DNA of 64,000 bases. Source: Candidatus Electrothrix communis. GTDB lineage: Bacteria > Desulfobacterota > Desulfobulbia > Desulfobulbales > Desulfobulbaceae. Below the pieces are notes generated by a model, which had not been told where the DNA came from, made no database searches, and worked only from the letters and a program-made list of their open reading frames with translations. Location of the stretch: the NCBI GenBank assembly GCA_030644725.1, contig CP130629.1, forward strand, positions 186,001 through 250,000, in the 5' to 3' direction. The translations under genes were made by a program, and so were the position numbers. The stretch's first letter is position 1, and every line of letters starts with the position of its first letter. Below are positions 31,078-40,928 of this stretch, one piece after another.

Positions 31078-33951
31078 ATGCATTTGCAGCGTACTCGTTT
31101 CTTGCTTGTTTTTCTTATTTCCTTCTTCTTTTATATTCCTGGAAGTGTCATTTCATCTCCGGCCAAGGAGGCTTCAATTTCTTCCACAAAAATGTGCATC
31201 AGTAAGGGATGGCCCCACGAGCAAAGCGATCTTAAGCCTGACCCTTCGCTGATTTTCGGCACCCTGGAAAACGGGCTGCGCTATGTGATGATGCCCAATG
31301 ATGAGCCTAAGGGCCGGGTTGCCATGTATCTTGATATCCAGTCTGGTTCCTTGCATGAAACCGATGAGCAGCGGGGGCTGGCCCATTATCTGGAACATAT
31401 GCTCTTTGAAGGCAGCACCCATTATCCTCCCGGCACTTTGGTCGAATATTTTCAATCCATCGGGATGGAGCATGGTTCGGACAGCAATGCCCATACCTTT
31501 TATGACGAGACCGTGTATAAACTGCTTCTGCCGGACGGTAAGGAAAAGACCCTGAACGATGGTCTGGTGGTCCTGGCCGATTACGCAGGCGGCGCTCTGC
31601 TCCTGGAGGAAGAGGTGGATCAGGAACGGGGTGTTATCCTCGCGGAAAAACGAACCAGGGATTCTGCTTCGAGACGGGTGTCCCGAAAAAGTACCGAACA
31701 GGGGCTTGCAGGAGCTCTGATCGCTCAACGTGATATGATCGGTACGGACGAGGTGCTGAAGACGGCTGATTCGGCTTTGCTCAGGCAGTATTATGAACGC
31801 TGGTACCGACCCGATAATATGATTTTGGTCGCTGTAGGTGATACTGATCTCAGTCAGTTGGAAAAGCTGATCAAAAAACACTTTAGCGGGCTGAAGGCCA
31901 AAACACCTGTTCCACCTTGCCCGGATTTCGGTCGGGTCGCGGAAAGCGGGACCGAGGCCATCTATCTTTTTGAGACAGATCTTGGCTATACCGAGGTTTC
32001 CCTTGAATCTGTGTGGAATGTGGTCCCGACGCAACCGAGCAAGGCGGAAGGACTCCTTAATTTACAGAAATATGTTGCCGAGGTTATGATGGATAACCGC
32101 TTGCAGCATTTGATTAATCAGCCGAAGAGTCCCATGACCAGCGCAGGCTTTGCCAACGGCATTTTCCTCCGTCGCCTGGGTTATACCTCCATTGATGCCC
32201 GGACCTCACCGGAACATTGGCAGCAAACCTTGGAGGCTCTCAGTATGGCCCTGCGGCAGGCTCAGGAATTCGGTTTTGGTGCGTCCGAATTCACTCGGGC
32301 CAAGAGCGAGATACTGACTCGCTTAAAGAAAGAAGTGCAGGTGGCGGACAGCAGGGAGAGTCAGAGTCTGGTTTCCAGGATTATCAACAGCCTGAATGAT
32401 AATGATGTGTTCATATCACCCGAACAGGAACTGGCCCTCTTTGCACCGGCTTTGGAAAAGATGGTCTTGGCTGAGGTCAATCAGATCTTTCAAGAGATGT
32501 GGCATGAGCGCCGCTTGGTCAAGGTTATGGGCACCACGGAGTTGAAGGCGAAAGATGGTGCAAACCCGGAGGGAATCATTTTAAAAGCTCTCCATAAGGC
32601 TGAGCAGGCGGAAGTTACTGCCTGGGTGCAGGGCAAGGAGGCGGTTTTTCCCTATCTGCCCATCCCGGCAGAGCAGGGCAAGGTTGCCGATCATATCAGC
32701 TATAAGGAAATTGGAGCGGAGCGCTATGTCTTTCAAAATGGTCTGGTCCTTAACCTGAAACACACGGATTTTGAACCGAATGAAATAAAGATGATGGCAA
32801 CCCTGGGACACGGCAGGCTTGGCGAAACCAAGCCTGGTTTGGCCCTGCTTGCCGAGATGCTCTTGCCGGAAAGCGGGGTGGGCGGGCTGACCGAGGAGCA
32901 GCTTAAGGAAGTGCTGGCCCCTTATTCAGCACATGTTCGTTTTCAGGTCGAGGACGACAGTTTTCAGTTCCAGGGCAAAGGATTGAAGAGCGAGAGCGAG
33001 CTTCTTTTTCAGCTCTTGTACACCAATTTATATGACCCGGCTTTTCGGGAAGACGCCTTTCAGCGGGGGATGCGGCGGATCCACCAGGCCTATGCCCAGA
33101 TGGAAAGCTCTGTCGAGGGGATGATGCATCTTAAGGGGGAGCGGTTTCTCGCTGGAGGAAATCTGCGCTATGGGGCTGTTCCTCTGGAGATGTTGAAGAC
33201 GATAACGGCTGCTGATATCGAGCAATGGCTGCGTCCTGTTTTTAAGGAGAGCGGGCTGGAAATTTCTGTGGTGGGTGATTTTGATCAGCAGGAAATCCTG
33301 GGACTGGCCGGGGTTTATTTTGGCGGACAAGCGAGAAAGAGTATGCAAGAGCTTGATGGCGAGCAGATCGCTTTTCCTTCCGGTAAAGCCTTATCCTTGC
33401 CCGTGACAACTCATAGTGAAAAAGGCATGGTCACCGTTGCCTGGCCCACCGCTGATTTCTGGGACATCTCCCGCACTCGACGGCTCAATGTGCTGGCCTC
33501 GGTACTTGATGATCGGATGCGGAAGCTGATTCGGGAGGAACTGGGCGCTGCTTACTCACCTTATGCCTATAACCGACCCAGCCTTGTAGATTCTGGGCAC
33601 GGCGTATTGCGCAGCGTGGTGGTGGTTGATCCACCCCAGGCCAAGATGGTGGTTGATAAACTGAAGCAACTCGGGGCGCAGCTTGCCAAGGATAAGATTA
33701 CTGCGGACGAGCTGGAACGCGCCCAAGGGCCGACTCTGACCTCAATCCGGGATCTGATTCGTACCAATCGCTACTGGCTGGAATCCGTGCTGGTGCAATC
33801 GTCTCGGCATCCTGAGCGACTAGAATGGCCCAAGACCATTCAGAGCGATATTGCCGCAATTACCGTGGACGAGGTCTCCGCTCTTGCGGCTAAATATCTG
33901 CAACCGGAAAAGGCGGCAGAGGTGGTTTTGTTGCCGACCAAGAAAGAGTAG
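31078..33951 (+). CDS. M16-family (pitrilysin-type) zinc peptidase, exported
   Basis: A 957-residue protein with a signal peptide (residues 1 to about 28). The inverted zinc motif is HYLEH (His103, Glu106, His107), with the distal glutamate in LLLEEEVDQERGVILAE. It has four M16 domains in two halves; the second half begins near residue 545 and has the conserved C-terminal arm (REELGAAYSPYAYNRPS). These enzymes form a clam shell that degrades short peptides, here in the periplasm. The length fits the large single-chain form. No partner gene is coupled to it. The start ATG has a weak AAGGATCG site. Confidence 0.9.
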   Translation: MHLQRTRFLLVFLISFFFYIPGSVISSPAKEASISSTKMCISKGWPHEQSDLKPDPSLIFGTLENGLRYVMMPNDEPKGRVAMYLDIQSGSLHETDEQRGLAHYLEHMLFEGSTHYPPGTLVEYFQSIGMEHGSDSNAHTFYDETVYKLLLPDGKEKTLNDGLVVLADYAGGALLLEEEVDQERGVILAEKRTRDSASRRVSRKSTEQGLAGALIAQRDMIGTDEVLKTADSALLRQYYERWYRPDNMILVAVGDTDLSQLEKLIKKHFSGLKAKTPVPPCPDFGRVAESGTEAIYLFETDLGYTEVSLESVWNVVPTQPSKAEGLLNLQKYVAEVMMDNRLQHLINQPKSPMTSAGFANGIFLRRLGYTSIDARTSPEHWQQTLEALSMALRQAQEFGFGASEFTRAKSEILTRLKKEVQVADSRESQSLVSRIINSLNDNDVFISPEQELALFAPALEKMVLAEVNQIFQEMWHERRLVKVMGTTELKAKDGANPEGIILKALHKAEQAEVTAWVQGKEAVFPYLPIPAEQGKVADHISYKEIGAERYVFQNGLVLNLKHTDFEPNEIKMMATLGHGRLGETKPGLALLAEMLLPESGVGGLTEEQLKEVLAPYSAHVRFQVEDDSFQFQGKGLKSESELLFQLLYTNLYDPAFREDAFQRGMRRIHQAYAQMESSVEGMMHLKGERFLAGGNLRYGAVPLEMLKTITAADIEQWLRPVFKESGLEISVVGDFDQQEILGLAGVYFGGQARKSMQELDGEQIAFPSGKALSLPVTTHSEKGMVTVAWPTADFWDISRTRRLNVLASVLDDRMRKLIREELGAAYSPYAYNRPSLVDSGHGVLRSVVVVDPPQAKMVVDKLKQLGAQLAKDKITADELERAQGPTLTSIRDLIRTNRYWLESVLVQSSRHPERLEWPKTIQSDIAAITVDEVSALAAKYLQPEKAAEVVLLPTKKE

Positions 33952-33971
33952 GGGGTGCCGGGGTACGGCGC

Positions 33972-33997
33972 TAGGGGCACGGCACGCCGTGCCCCTA
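33972..33997. repeat. REP-like palindrome between M16 and gmhB
   Basis: Arms TAGGGGCACGGC and GCCGTGCCCCTA around AC. It belongs to the same family as the palindrome inside the PKS gene (11437-11464) and is related to 10209-10233. Confidence 0.75.
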
Positions 33998-34067
33998 CTG
34001 AAGCAAAATTTTCGGGCGGACACCCTGTGTTCACCCTGAACGTTATAAGACAATCGATAGAGAAAAA

Positions 34068-34649
34068 ATGACACAACAACCGGCGGTCTTCCTGGACCGC
34101 GACGGCACCATCAACGAACAGATGGGCTATATCAACCATATCAGCCGATTCATCCTCCTGCCCGGCGCTGCCCAGGCAATTCGTATTTTGAATGAGCAGA
34201 ATATTCCTGTGGTGGTGGTGACCAACCAATCCGGTCTGGCTCGGGGCTATTTCCCGTCCTCCCTGCTGGACGAGGTGCATGCCAGGATGGAGCGGGAATT
34301 GGCCGCAGAGGGTGCCCATATCGACGGTCTTTATATCTGCCCCCATCACCCGGAGGCCAAAGAAGAACAGTTCCGCAAGGATTGCAATTGCCGCAAACCC
34401 AAGACCGGCCTGCTGGAACAGGCTGCCGCAGAGCTCAATCTTGACCTAGGACGTTCTTTCATGGTCGGGGATCGTTGGTCCGACCTGAAATGCGGGGCTC
34501 GGGTGGGAGCGACCTCCATTCTGGTGCTCACCGGCTACGGTCGGGGAGATCAGGACTATATCGGACCGCAGCAAGAAATGCAGCCTGCCACGGTTGCTGA
34601 GGATTTGCCTGCGGCGGTGGGGTGGATTTTGGAGCAACCCAAAGGGTAG
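34068..34649 (+). CDS. gmhB: D-glycero-D-manno-heptose-1,7-bisphosphate 7-phosphatase GmhB
   Basis: A 193-residue HAD phosphatase. Motif I is FLDRDGTINE with the two aspartates, motif II VVTNQSGLARGYF, the zinc site is CPHHPE...DCNCRKPKTG, and motif IV is MVGDRWSDLKCG. The zinc loop and length are diagnostic of GmhB, which dephosphorylates heptose bisphosphate on the way to ADP-heptose for LPS core. The gene follows a REP palindrome and precedes the nucleotidyltransferase fusion by 70 bp. Confidence 0.92.
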   Translation: MTQQPAVFLDRDGTINEQMGYINHISRFILLPGAAQAIRILNEQNIPVVVVTNQSGLARGYFPSSLLDEVHARMERELAAEGAHIDGLYICPHHPEAKEEQFRKDCNCRKPKTGLLEQAAAELNLDLGRSFMVGDRWSDLKCGARVGATSILVLTGYGRGDQDYIGPQQEMQPATVAEDLPAAVGWILEQPKG

Positions 34650-34720
34650 AGAAACCGCTCTTTAGCTTCATCCCTGAAAACCATTTTACCTGCTCATCAG
34701 AATAGGGTAAGGTTAAGGGT

Positions 34721-37450
34721 ATGGAAATTATCACGACCCACATAAACGCTGATTTTGACGGGCTAGCCTCAATGGTGGCAGCCAAGAAGCTGTATCCCAA
34801 GGCGACCTTGGTTTTTTCCGGCTCCGCAGAACGCCCCTTACGTGATTTTCTTTCCCAGGATATTCGCAATCTCTATGGCTTTAAAAAGATCAAGCATATT
34901 GATCTCGCCTCCGTAACCCGCCTCATTGTTGTTGATACCCGCCAAGCCAATCGTCTGGGACCGCTGGAGGAATGTCTTGAGAATCCGGGGATTGAAATCC
35001 ATCTCTACGATCATCATCCTGATGCCCCCGGTGATATGGAGGGTAATGTCGAGCATGTCGAGGCATTTGGGTCGACCACAGCTCTCTTTGTTGGCCTGCT
35101 GCGAGAACAGGGGATGACGCTGTTTCCTGATGAGGCCACGTTGATGAGTCTGGGCCTGCATGAGGATACCGGCTCTTTTCTCTATGCCACCACCACTCCG
35201 GCTGATTTGCAGGCAGCTGCCTGGCTGCTGGAGCAGGGGGCTGATCTTGATATTGTCAATCAGTTTGTCACCAAGGATCTTTCCTCCGAACAAATTCCTT
35301 TGCTCAGTCTCCTCCTGGAAAACGCCATGACCTATACGGTCCACTCTGTTTCGATTACGGTCAGCAGGTTGACCTTGCCGACATATGTGGATGATTTCGC
35401 TGTGTTGGTCCGCAGGATGATGGTGATGGAAAACCTGGATGCTGTTTTTGCGTTGGTCTGCATGGGAGAACGACTTTATCTCATCTGTCGCAGCAGAATC
35501 CCTGAAGTAAATGTTGGTGTTATCGCTCGTGAAATGGGCGGTGGTGGTCATGCTGCGGCATCCTCAGCCACCATTCGGGAAAAAACCTTGTTCGAGGCTG
35601 AGGAAGAGTTGCTCTACCTCCTGCATCGTCACGTGAAGCCCAGGGCCATGGCCGGAGAGCTGATGTCCTCTCCGGTAATAACTGCTACCCCGGAGATTAC
35701 CCATAATCAGGCGAACGACCTCATGGCTCGTTATAATATTAATGTTTTGCCTGTGGTTCGTGATAATGCCGATCGCAAGAACCCGATAGGGGTGCTGGGG
35801 ATCATTTCCCGACGGGACATTACCAAGGCCATTGCTCATAAACTTGGTGATATGCCGGTCAGTGAGTATATGACAACTGATCTTGCTGTGCTGCCGGAAA
35901 GCGCAACCCAGGCCGACATCCAGGAGCTGATCATAGAAAACCGACAGCGCCTGATCCCGATTATTCGGGAAAATATCCAGGAAAATGCACAGGCGGAAAA
36001 GAACGAGAGTGTTATTTGCGGAGTTATCACCCGTACAGATCTGCTTAACCTGCTGCTCAATGACCCGGCACATCTTCCCCGTGATTTATTTCATGAGGAT
36101 GAGCATCCGTCCTCAGAGCGGACCCGCAGTATCAGCTCGCTTATGGCAGATACCCTGAGTCGAGATATCATTCTTCTGCTCCAGGAACTCGGTGAGATTG
36201 CGCAGGACCTTTGCATGCAGGCCTATGCTGTCGGCGGTTTTGCCCGGGATCTGCTTTTGCAAACCAAGAATCTGGATATCGATATTGTGGTCGAAGGGGA
36301 CGGTGTCCTGTTCGCCAAAGAGCTGGCTGCGAGGAAACAGGCGACAGTTCGTACCCATGAGAAATTTGTCACTGCTACTGTTGTCTTGCCCAACGGCATG
36401 CGTATTGACGTGGCAACAGCACGGCTGGAATACTATGCCTTTCCCGCCGCCATGCCCACAGTGGAGCATAGTTCGCTGAAACAGGATCTTTTTCGTCGCG
36501 ACTTTACCATCAATGCCATGGCGATTCATCTGAATCCGGAGCGATTCGGCACGTTGGTAGATTTCTTCAACTCGCAGAATGATCTCAAGGAGCGTCGAAT
36601 CAGGGTTCTCCATAATCTCAGCTTTGTTGAAGATCCTACCCGTATTTTTCGGGCTGTTCGTTTTGAGCAGCGTCTTGATTTCACGATCAGCAGGCATTCG
36701 GAAAAGTTGATGCGGAACGCTGTTCGGATGCATATGTATGAGAAGTTTTCCGGGCCTCGTTTCTTCAGCGAATTGAAGCTGATTCTTTCGGAAGATCATC
36801 TCTTGGCCTCTCTGCGCAGGCTGGATTCCTTTAACCTCTTTCCTGTCCTTTGGCCTGATTTACGACCTAACCTGAAGATAGATCGGCGGTTTGCTCATAT
36901 TCTCGGCCAGGCCGAAGAGACGATTTCCTGGTTTAAGTTACTCTTTTTAGAGGATGCCGGAGAAAAGGCAGGCCGGTGTAATACCTGGATGGTTTGTTTG
37001 CTGGCCGTGTTTAGTCGTTCCGGTGAGCAGGAGTTGCGTAATTTCTGCCATCGTTTTGAGTTGCCGCCTAAGCATCGCAGACAGATGTTGCGACAGAAGC
37101 GCAAGGCAGATCATATTGCTTTGCATATGTTGCGACGACCGGTCATGCCATATGCTGTGGTTTACTGGCTGCTTGAGCCTCTGGACAATGAAGGGCTTCT
37201 TTACCTGATGAGTATTGCGCGGAAAAAGCATATCCGTCAGCAGGTCTCTCATTATGTGACACATCTTCGTGCTGTTCAGCCGTTCCTCAGTGGGCAGGAC
37301 CTGATGGAGTTGGGGTATACCCCTGGGACCACGTTTCGCATTATGATAAATTATACCTTGAGTGCCCGCTTAAACGGTGAGATCTCCAGTAAAGAGGAGG
37401 CCATCGCCTTGATTCAAAAAAAATACCCTGTGGGCTCCCCGAGTTTTTAA
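34721..37450 (+). CDS. DHH-CBS-poly(A) polymerase fusion (tRNA nucleotidyltransferase family)
   Basis: A 909-residue fusion of three parts. First is a DHH/DHHA1 phosphoesterase (residues 1 to about 305: THINADFDGLASMVAAKK, LYDHHPDAPGDM, MGGGGHAAASSATI). Then two CBS domains (about 310-450, bind adenosyl ligands). Last is a class II poly(A)-polymerase/CCA-adding head (about 500-640: GGFARDLLLQTKNLDIDIV with GG and DxD, then RRDFTINAMA and VEDPTRIFRAVRFEQR) with a helical RNA-binding tail. Fusions of this kind in deltaproteobacteria and Aquificae are linked to A-adding or CCA maturation of tRNA. The DHH part may act on nanoRNA or nucleotides. It is full length with no frameshift. Confidence 0.9.
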   Translation: MEIITTHINADFDGLASMVAAKKLYPKATLVFSGSAERPLRDFLSQDIRNLYGFKKIKHIDLASVTRLIVVDTRQANRLGPLEECLENPGIEIHLYDHHPDAPGDMEGNVEHVEAFGSTTALFVGLLREQGMTLFPDEATLMSLGLHEDTGSFLYATTTPADLQAAAWLLEQGADLDIVNQFVTKDLSSEQIPLLSLLLENAMTYTVHSVSITVSRLTLPTYVDDFAVLVRRMMVMENLDAVFALVCMGERLYLICRSRIPEVNVGVIAREMGGGGHAAASSATIREKTLFEAEEELLYLLHRHVKPRAMAGELMSSPVITATPEITHNQANDLMARYNINVLPVVRDNADRKNPIGVLGIISRRDITKAIAHKLGDMPVSEYMTTDLAVLPESATQADIQELIIENRQRLIPIIRENIQENAQAEKNESVICGVITRTDLLNLLLNDPAHLPRDLFHEDEHPSSERTRSISSLMADTLSRDIILLLQELGEIAQDLCMQAYAVGGFARDLLLQTKNLDIDIVVEGDGVLFAKELAARKQATVRTHEKFVTATVVLPNGMRIDVATARLEYYAFPAAMPTVEHSSLKQDLFRRDFTINAMAIHLNPERFGTLVDFFNSQNDLKERRIRVLHNLSFVEDPTRIFRAVRFEQRLDFTISRHSEKLMRNAVRMHMYEKFSGPRFFSELKLILSEDHLLASLRRLDSFNLFPVLWPDLRPNLKIDRRFAHILGQAEETISWFKLLFLEDAGEKAGRCNTWMVCLLAVFSRSGEQELRNFCHRFELPPKHRRQMLRQKRKADHIALHMLRRPVMPYAVVYWLLEPLDNEGLLYLMSIARKKHIRQQVSHYVTHLRAVQPFLSGQDLMELGYTPGTTFRIMINYTLSARLNGEISSKEEAIALIQKKYPVGSPSF

Positions 37451-37487
37451 CGCAACCTCATGTGCTCCCGATCTTTGAAAAACACCT

Positions 37488-38117
37488 ATGGACTTGAACA
37501 ACACTATCCAGCAGCTCATTATTACGGCTCCTCCTTTTCTTTTCGCCCTGACCTTTCATGAGCTGGCCCACGGTTATACAGCTTGGAAACTAGGGGATCC
37601 TACGGCGAAAGATGCAGGTCGGTTGACCATGAATCCGCTTAAGCATCTTGATCCCTTTGGAGTGCTTGCTTTTTTTATTATGAGGATAGGATGGGCAAAG
37701 CCTGTTCCGGTTAATCCTCGATATTTTCAGGACCCGCAGAAGGGGATGTTGATCACCGCCCTGGCTGGCCCTGTTGCCAATCTGTTTTTGGCGATCGTCA
37801 GTGCTGTCCTGGTGAAAGTACTTGCCACGGTTCCTATTTCGTCGCAGTTGATGTTCAACGTGTTCAAGCCGATGTTTGATATGATGGCGGCATCGGTATG
37901 GATTAACGTTATGTTGGCGGTCTTTAATTTTTTGCCCATCCCGCCCTTGGACGGTTCAAAGATTCTCATGGGAATTCTCCCGCCGGATCAGGCTGCCGGT
38001 TATGCACGATTGGAGCCCTATGGTTTTATTATTCTGCTGATTCTTTTTTATACGGGGATGATCGGTAAGGTGATCATGCCGATTATTAATTTCACCGTCG
38101 GTATGATGGTAGGATAG
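37488..38117 (+). CDS. Site-2 protease-type (M50) membrane metallopeptidase
   Basis: A 209-residue polytopic protein. The zinc motif is HELAH (His24 to His28) in the first helix, followed by GDPTAKDAGRLTMNPLKHLDPFG, and the third ligand is Asp in FLPIPPLDGSKIL. It is the compact rhomboid-like form without PDZ or CBS domains. Such proteases cut substrates within the membrane, for example anti-sigma factors; the substrate here is unknown. It starts 37 bp after the nucleotidyltransferase fusion, on the same strand, so the two may share a transcript. Confidence 0.88.
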   Translation: MDLNNTIQQLIITAPPFLFALTFHELAHGYTAWKLGDPTAKDAGRLTMNPLKHLDPFGVLAFFIMRIGWAKPVPVNPRYFQDPQKGMLITALAGPVANLFLAIVSAVLVKVLATVPISSQLMFNVFKPMFDMMAASVWINVMLAVFNFLPIPPLDGSKILMGILPPDQAAGYARLEPYGFIILLILFYTGMIGKVIMPIINFTVGMMVG

Positions 38118-38152
38118 TTTGGCTTCTTGTTTGTTTTTATGTTGAAAAAATC

Positions 38153-38395
38153 TTGGTAAAACTATACGCTATCTTGCTAGTAGTATATTTCACTGCATTA
38201 TTTCTCTTCTGGAAAATACCGGGACATCAAGGAAGCAGGACGCTGCTCCAAGGAGCACTTGATGTCTCTGTCTCTATCCCTGTTTTTGTGATTTTCTATC
38301 GCATCCGTAGGGAATACACATTATCCTTTGGGAAACGTACTGGTGCAACAGGATGCTGCACAGGGGCATTCCTCGCGCTGTTGACATCTACTTGA
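38153..38395 (+). CDS. Small two-helix membrane protein, hypothetical
   Basis: An 80-residue frame from a TTG start. It has one clear membrane helix (YAILLVVYFTALFLFW, about residues 5-20), a second hydrophobic stretch (about 35-50) and a basic C-terminal part. It fits between the site-2 protease and HD-GYP genes with 17 bp to spare. I do not recognise it and there is no good ribosome site, so it may not be translated. Confidence 0.4.
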   Translation: MVKLYAILLVVYFTALFLFWKIPGHQGSRTLLQGALDVSVSIPVFVIFYRIRREYTLSFGKRTGATGCCTGAFLALLTST

Positions 38396-38412
38396 TGCAC
38401 TAACAAAAAAAT

Positions 38413-39621
38413 ATGAGCGGTCGGCAGAAGAAAAATGTTACATTAGCTTCGATTCTTAATAAGATCAGTGCGCTGAATCAGCTTCAGGACGTCAATACGA
38501 TCTTGGACACCACTTTGTCCGAAGCACGGAGTCTGACCCAGGCCGATGCAGGGTCCATTTTTCTTGTCAAGGGGGATAAGCTGGAGTTCCGTCATGTGCA
38601 AAATGATACTCTCTTCGGCGAAAAAGGTGCCGGGGCAGCTCGATATAGAAACGTCAGTATCCCCATAAGCGAGGACTCCATTGTTGGTTTTTCTGCTCTG
38701 ACCAAGGAAATCGTGGTTCTTGATGACGCGTATAAGATTTCTGCGGATGTCCCCTATAAATTTAACGACTCCTTTGACAAAAGCAGTTGTTACCATACTA
38801 CCTCTATTCTGACAGTCCCCCTTGTTTCCTTAGATAATCAAGGCCTGATCGGTGTTATGCAGCTTATCAATGCGCAGGATGCGCAAGGGAAGGTAACAAG
38901 ATTTTCTGAACAGAGCAGGATGTGGGTTCGTGTCTTCAGTAATAATGCTGCTGCTATTATCGAGCGGAGCATGCTGAACCATGAATTGATTTTGCGTATG
39001 GTAAAAATGGCAGAATTACATGATCCAGAGGAAACCGGTGCTCATGTTCAACGGGTCAGTGCCTACAGTGTTGAGATCTATAAGCGGTGGGCTGAAAAAA
39101 GGAAGGTGCGGCAGGCTGAGATTACCAAATATTGCGATCTGTTGGGCCGTGCTGCACTTCTGCATGATGCAGGCAAGGTCGGTATTCCGGATACGATTCT
39201 TAAAAAACCGGGACCCCTGACTTCGGAAGAGTTTGAACTGATTAAATGCCACACGGTTTCTGGTGCTGCTCTGTTTACCAGTATTTCTTCGGAACTTGAC
39301 CGGATAACCCATGATATCGTTCTCCATCACCATGAGAGGTGGAACGGCGAGGGGTACCCAGGTCATTTGGTGCGAGACGGTTCAGGATGGATTCGGAAGC
39401 CGCTGGTTGGCGAGGAAATCCCCTTTGCTGCGCGGATCGTCGCTTTGGCAGATGTTTTTGATGCCCTTGCGTCTGAACGTTGTTATAAGGCCCCTTGGGA
39501 TAATGAAAAGATTTATAATGAGATTCGGAAAGAATCTGGTGAGTATTTTGATCCGGACTTGGTTGATGCCTTTTTCGAGATAACGGATATTCTTCACGCC
39601 ATTCAGAAAAAATTTACATAA
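38413..39621 (+). CDS. GAF and HD-GYP domain protein, probable c-di-GMP phosphodiesterase
   Basis: A 402-residue cytoplasmic protein. An N-terminal GAF sensor (about residues 20-180; DVNTILDTTLSEARSLTQADAGSIFL) is followed by an HD-GYP domain (about 195-395) with HDAGKVGIPD (HD near 251), HHHERWNGEGYP (GYP near 313) and ALADVFDALAS. HD-GYP enzymes hydrolyse c-di-GMP to pGpG or GMP; the intact motif suggests activity. The GAF ligand cannot be told. About 500 bp downstream lies a candidate c-di-GMP riboswitch (40127-40213), which puts a c-di-GMP hydrolase and a possible sensor side by side. Confidence 0.9.
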   Translation: MSGRQKKNVTLASILNKISALNQLQDVNTILDTTLSEARSLTQADAGSIFLVKGDKLEFRHVQNDTLFGEKGAGAARYRNVSIPISEDSIVGFSALTKEIVVLDDAYKISADVPYKFNDSFDKSSCYHTTSILTVPLVSLDNQGLIGVMQLINAQDAQGKVTRFSEQSRMWVRVFSNNAAAIIERSMLNHELILRMVKMAELHDPEETGAHVQRVSAYSVEIYKRWAEKRKVRQAEITKYCDLLGRAALLHDAGKVGIPDTILKKPGPLTSEEFELIKCHTVSGAALFTSISSELDRITHDIVLHHHERWNGEGYPGHLVRDGSGWIRKPLVGEEIPFAARIVALADVFDALASERCYKAPWDNEKIYNEIRKESGEYFDPDLVDAFFEITDILHAIQKKFT

Positions 39622-40126
39622 ACTTTCTCTGCGAATGCTCATGATAGACCTTGTGCTCATGCAGAGTTTTTTACGATCTTTTTTGTACTCATTGAGATCA
39701 TTCAAATAAAATTATATACAATATCGACCCTTCCTGGGAAGGATAATTATTATCTTTTATTGTGTTGATGTAAAAGATTTTTTCATTGACATGGTAGGTA
39801 AAAGCCCGTAAGATTTTTTGGATTTTCTTCTGGAATGACACAAATTTGTGTTTTTTGTGATGATAACTCAGTGAGTTGTCGGTACGATAAAAGGACATTT
39901 AGGGCTTTTTACGAATCCATCATCAATTGTTTTATACTGAAGCAGTAATCTGTCGTTTAGTCGGGTGTAGGCGATGTTTTATCGCCCGTCGATAGAAAGA
40001 AGACCGTATTTCTGTTCTTTGTCGCCTTTTTTCGGGCTGCACAACAGAATGAGCATAAAATTTTTCGCATTAATCGTAACAGATGGCAATCCTTAGTTAG
40101 CTAAGAGGGTGCCCTGCTTTTCGGTC
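39622..40126. other. Long intergenic leader region after the HD-GYP gene
   Basis: AT-rich, with no supportable gene. It contains a hairpin GGCGAT-gttt-ATCGCC (39969-39985) and a stem-loop built from CCTTAG / CTAAGAGG enclosed by GGCA / TGCC at about 40084-40114, just ahead of the riboswitch-like element. The promoter of the downstream transcript is probably here. Confidence 0.4.
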
Positions 40127-40213
40127 GGCAACGGAAAGTTAGATAAAGCCACAGTCGTCGCGAGGCGGTGTCGGAAAGCCACGGGTCTCCAGGGATGAGA
40201 CAGCCGGGTTGCC
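40127..40213 (+). promoter_or_regulatory. Candidate c-di-GMP-I (GEMM-like) riboswitch
   Basis: The 3' half matches the GEMM pattern closely: GGAAAGCCACGGGTCT, a GTCTC...GAGAC arm, then CAGCCGGGTTGCC. The outer stem is GGCAAC (40127-40132) with GTTGCC (40208-40213). A second arm is capped by a GCGA tetraloop (TCGTC-GCGA-GGCGG, about 40155-40168), as GEMM needs for its tetraloop contact. The 5' linker between outer stem and that arm is about 20 nt longer than usual and lacks the standard GGCAAACC block, so this is a variant or a diverged copy. Downstream are a 48-codon frame with a GGGAGG site (ATG 40245) and then the operon at 40551. Confidence 0.5.
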
Positions 40214-40550
40214 TGCTTTTACCTGTACCGGGAGGTATGTTGTTATGAGAATTCTATTCCGTCTAGGTTTGCTCTCCAGCAGTATCGGCATCTTTGTTGA
40301 CCGCTGTCGCTTCTTCGTTTTCCCCCCAGGATTTTTTTGTTTAATTACCAATAGATCACGTGCAGGTGCTTCGTCCTCCTCGTATAATTAGATAACTTGT
40401 CTTTTTTTATCTTTTTTTATCGCAATGTATTGAGTTGTCATTGCTGGGAGCGGAAAGCCTGATTTTTTATGAGTCTGTTAAGTTTGAGTTAATTCACAAT
40501 CTAAAGTATTAGCGGGTGTTGTGCGCTTGTCTTTGGAGAGGATAAAAAAT

Positions 40551-40928
40551 ATGGAAAAAATCGTTAAGGAATTAAAGAACCTCGTCCCTTTTAAAGAGAC
40601 GACTGATGTCGGTGATATTGTTCTTGTGGTGGTCGAGGAAACTGAAATGGCAGGCTATGCCTTGATCACCGGGATTGAGCCTGATCATACCCGTAAGGAT
40701 GAATGGTGGGAAGTGCATATGCAGCTCCTCTCTGTTCCGCCTCAACCCCTTGTCTGGACGTTGCGAACTGAGCAGTTCACTGGTCAGGAGATGTTTACTA
40801 TGGGCGGCAAGGCACGCTTTGTTCAGGCTGTCCATTTTGAGACAGAAACGGGACTGAGAGATGCAGCCCCCCAGACGAAGATTGATGGGAGCGCAGAGAA
40901 AAAAGGCGGACTGCGTTTGATTAAATGA
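40551..40928 (+). CDS. Conserved hypothetical protein, first gene of the HPr/enzyme I operon
   Basis: A 125-residue acidic protein I cannot assign. It opens MEKIVKELKNLVPFKETTDVGD and contains VEETEMAGYALITGIEPDHTRKDEWWEVHMQLLSVPPQPLVWTLR, a beta-rich pattern, and has a disordered polar tail. There are no signal or membrane segments. GGAGAGG lies 9 bases before ATG 40551. It overlaps the HPr gene by ATGA, so it is co-translated with the phosphotransferase proteins, and a link to them is likely. Confidence 0.7.
   Translation: MEKIVKELKNLVPFKETTDVGDIVLVVVEETEMAGYALITGIEPDHTRKDEWWEVHMQLLSVPPQPLVWTLRTEQFTGQEMFTMGGKARFVQAVHFETETGLRDAAPQTKIDGSAEKKGGLRLIK

Noticed and set aside
40245-40391. 48-codon frame after the riboswitch-like element
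   Set aside because: It has a good ribosome site, but the peptide has no recognisable pattern. Mentioned as a possible leader, not called as a gene.
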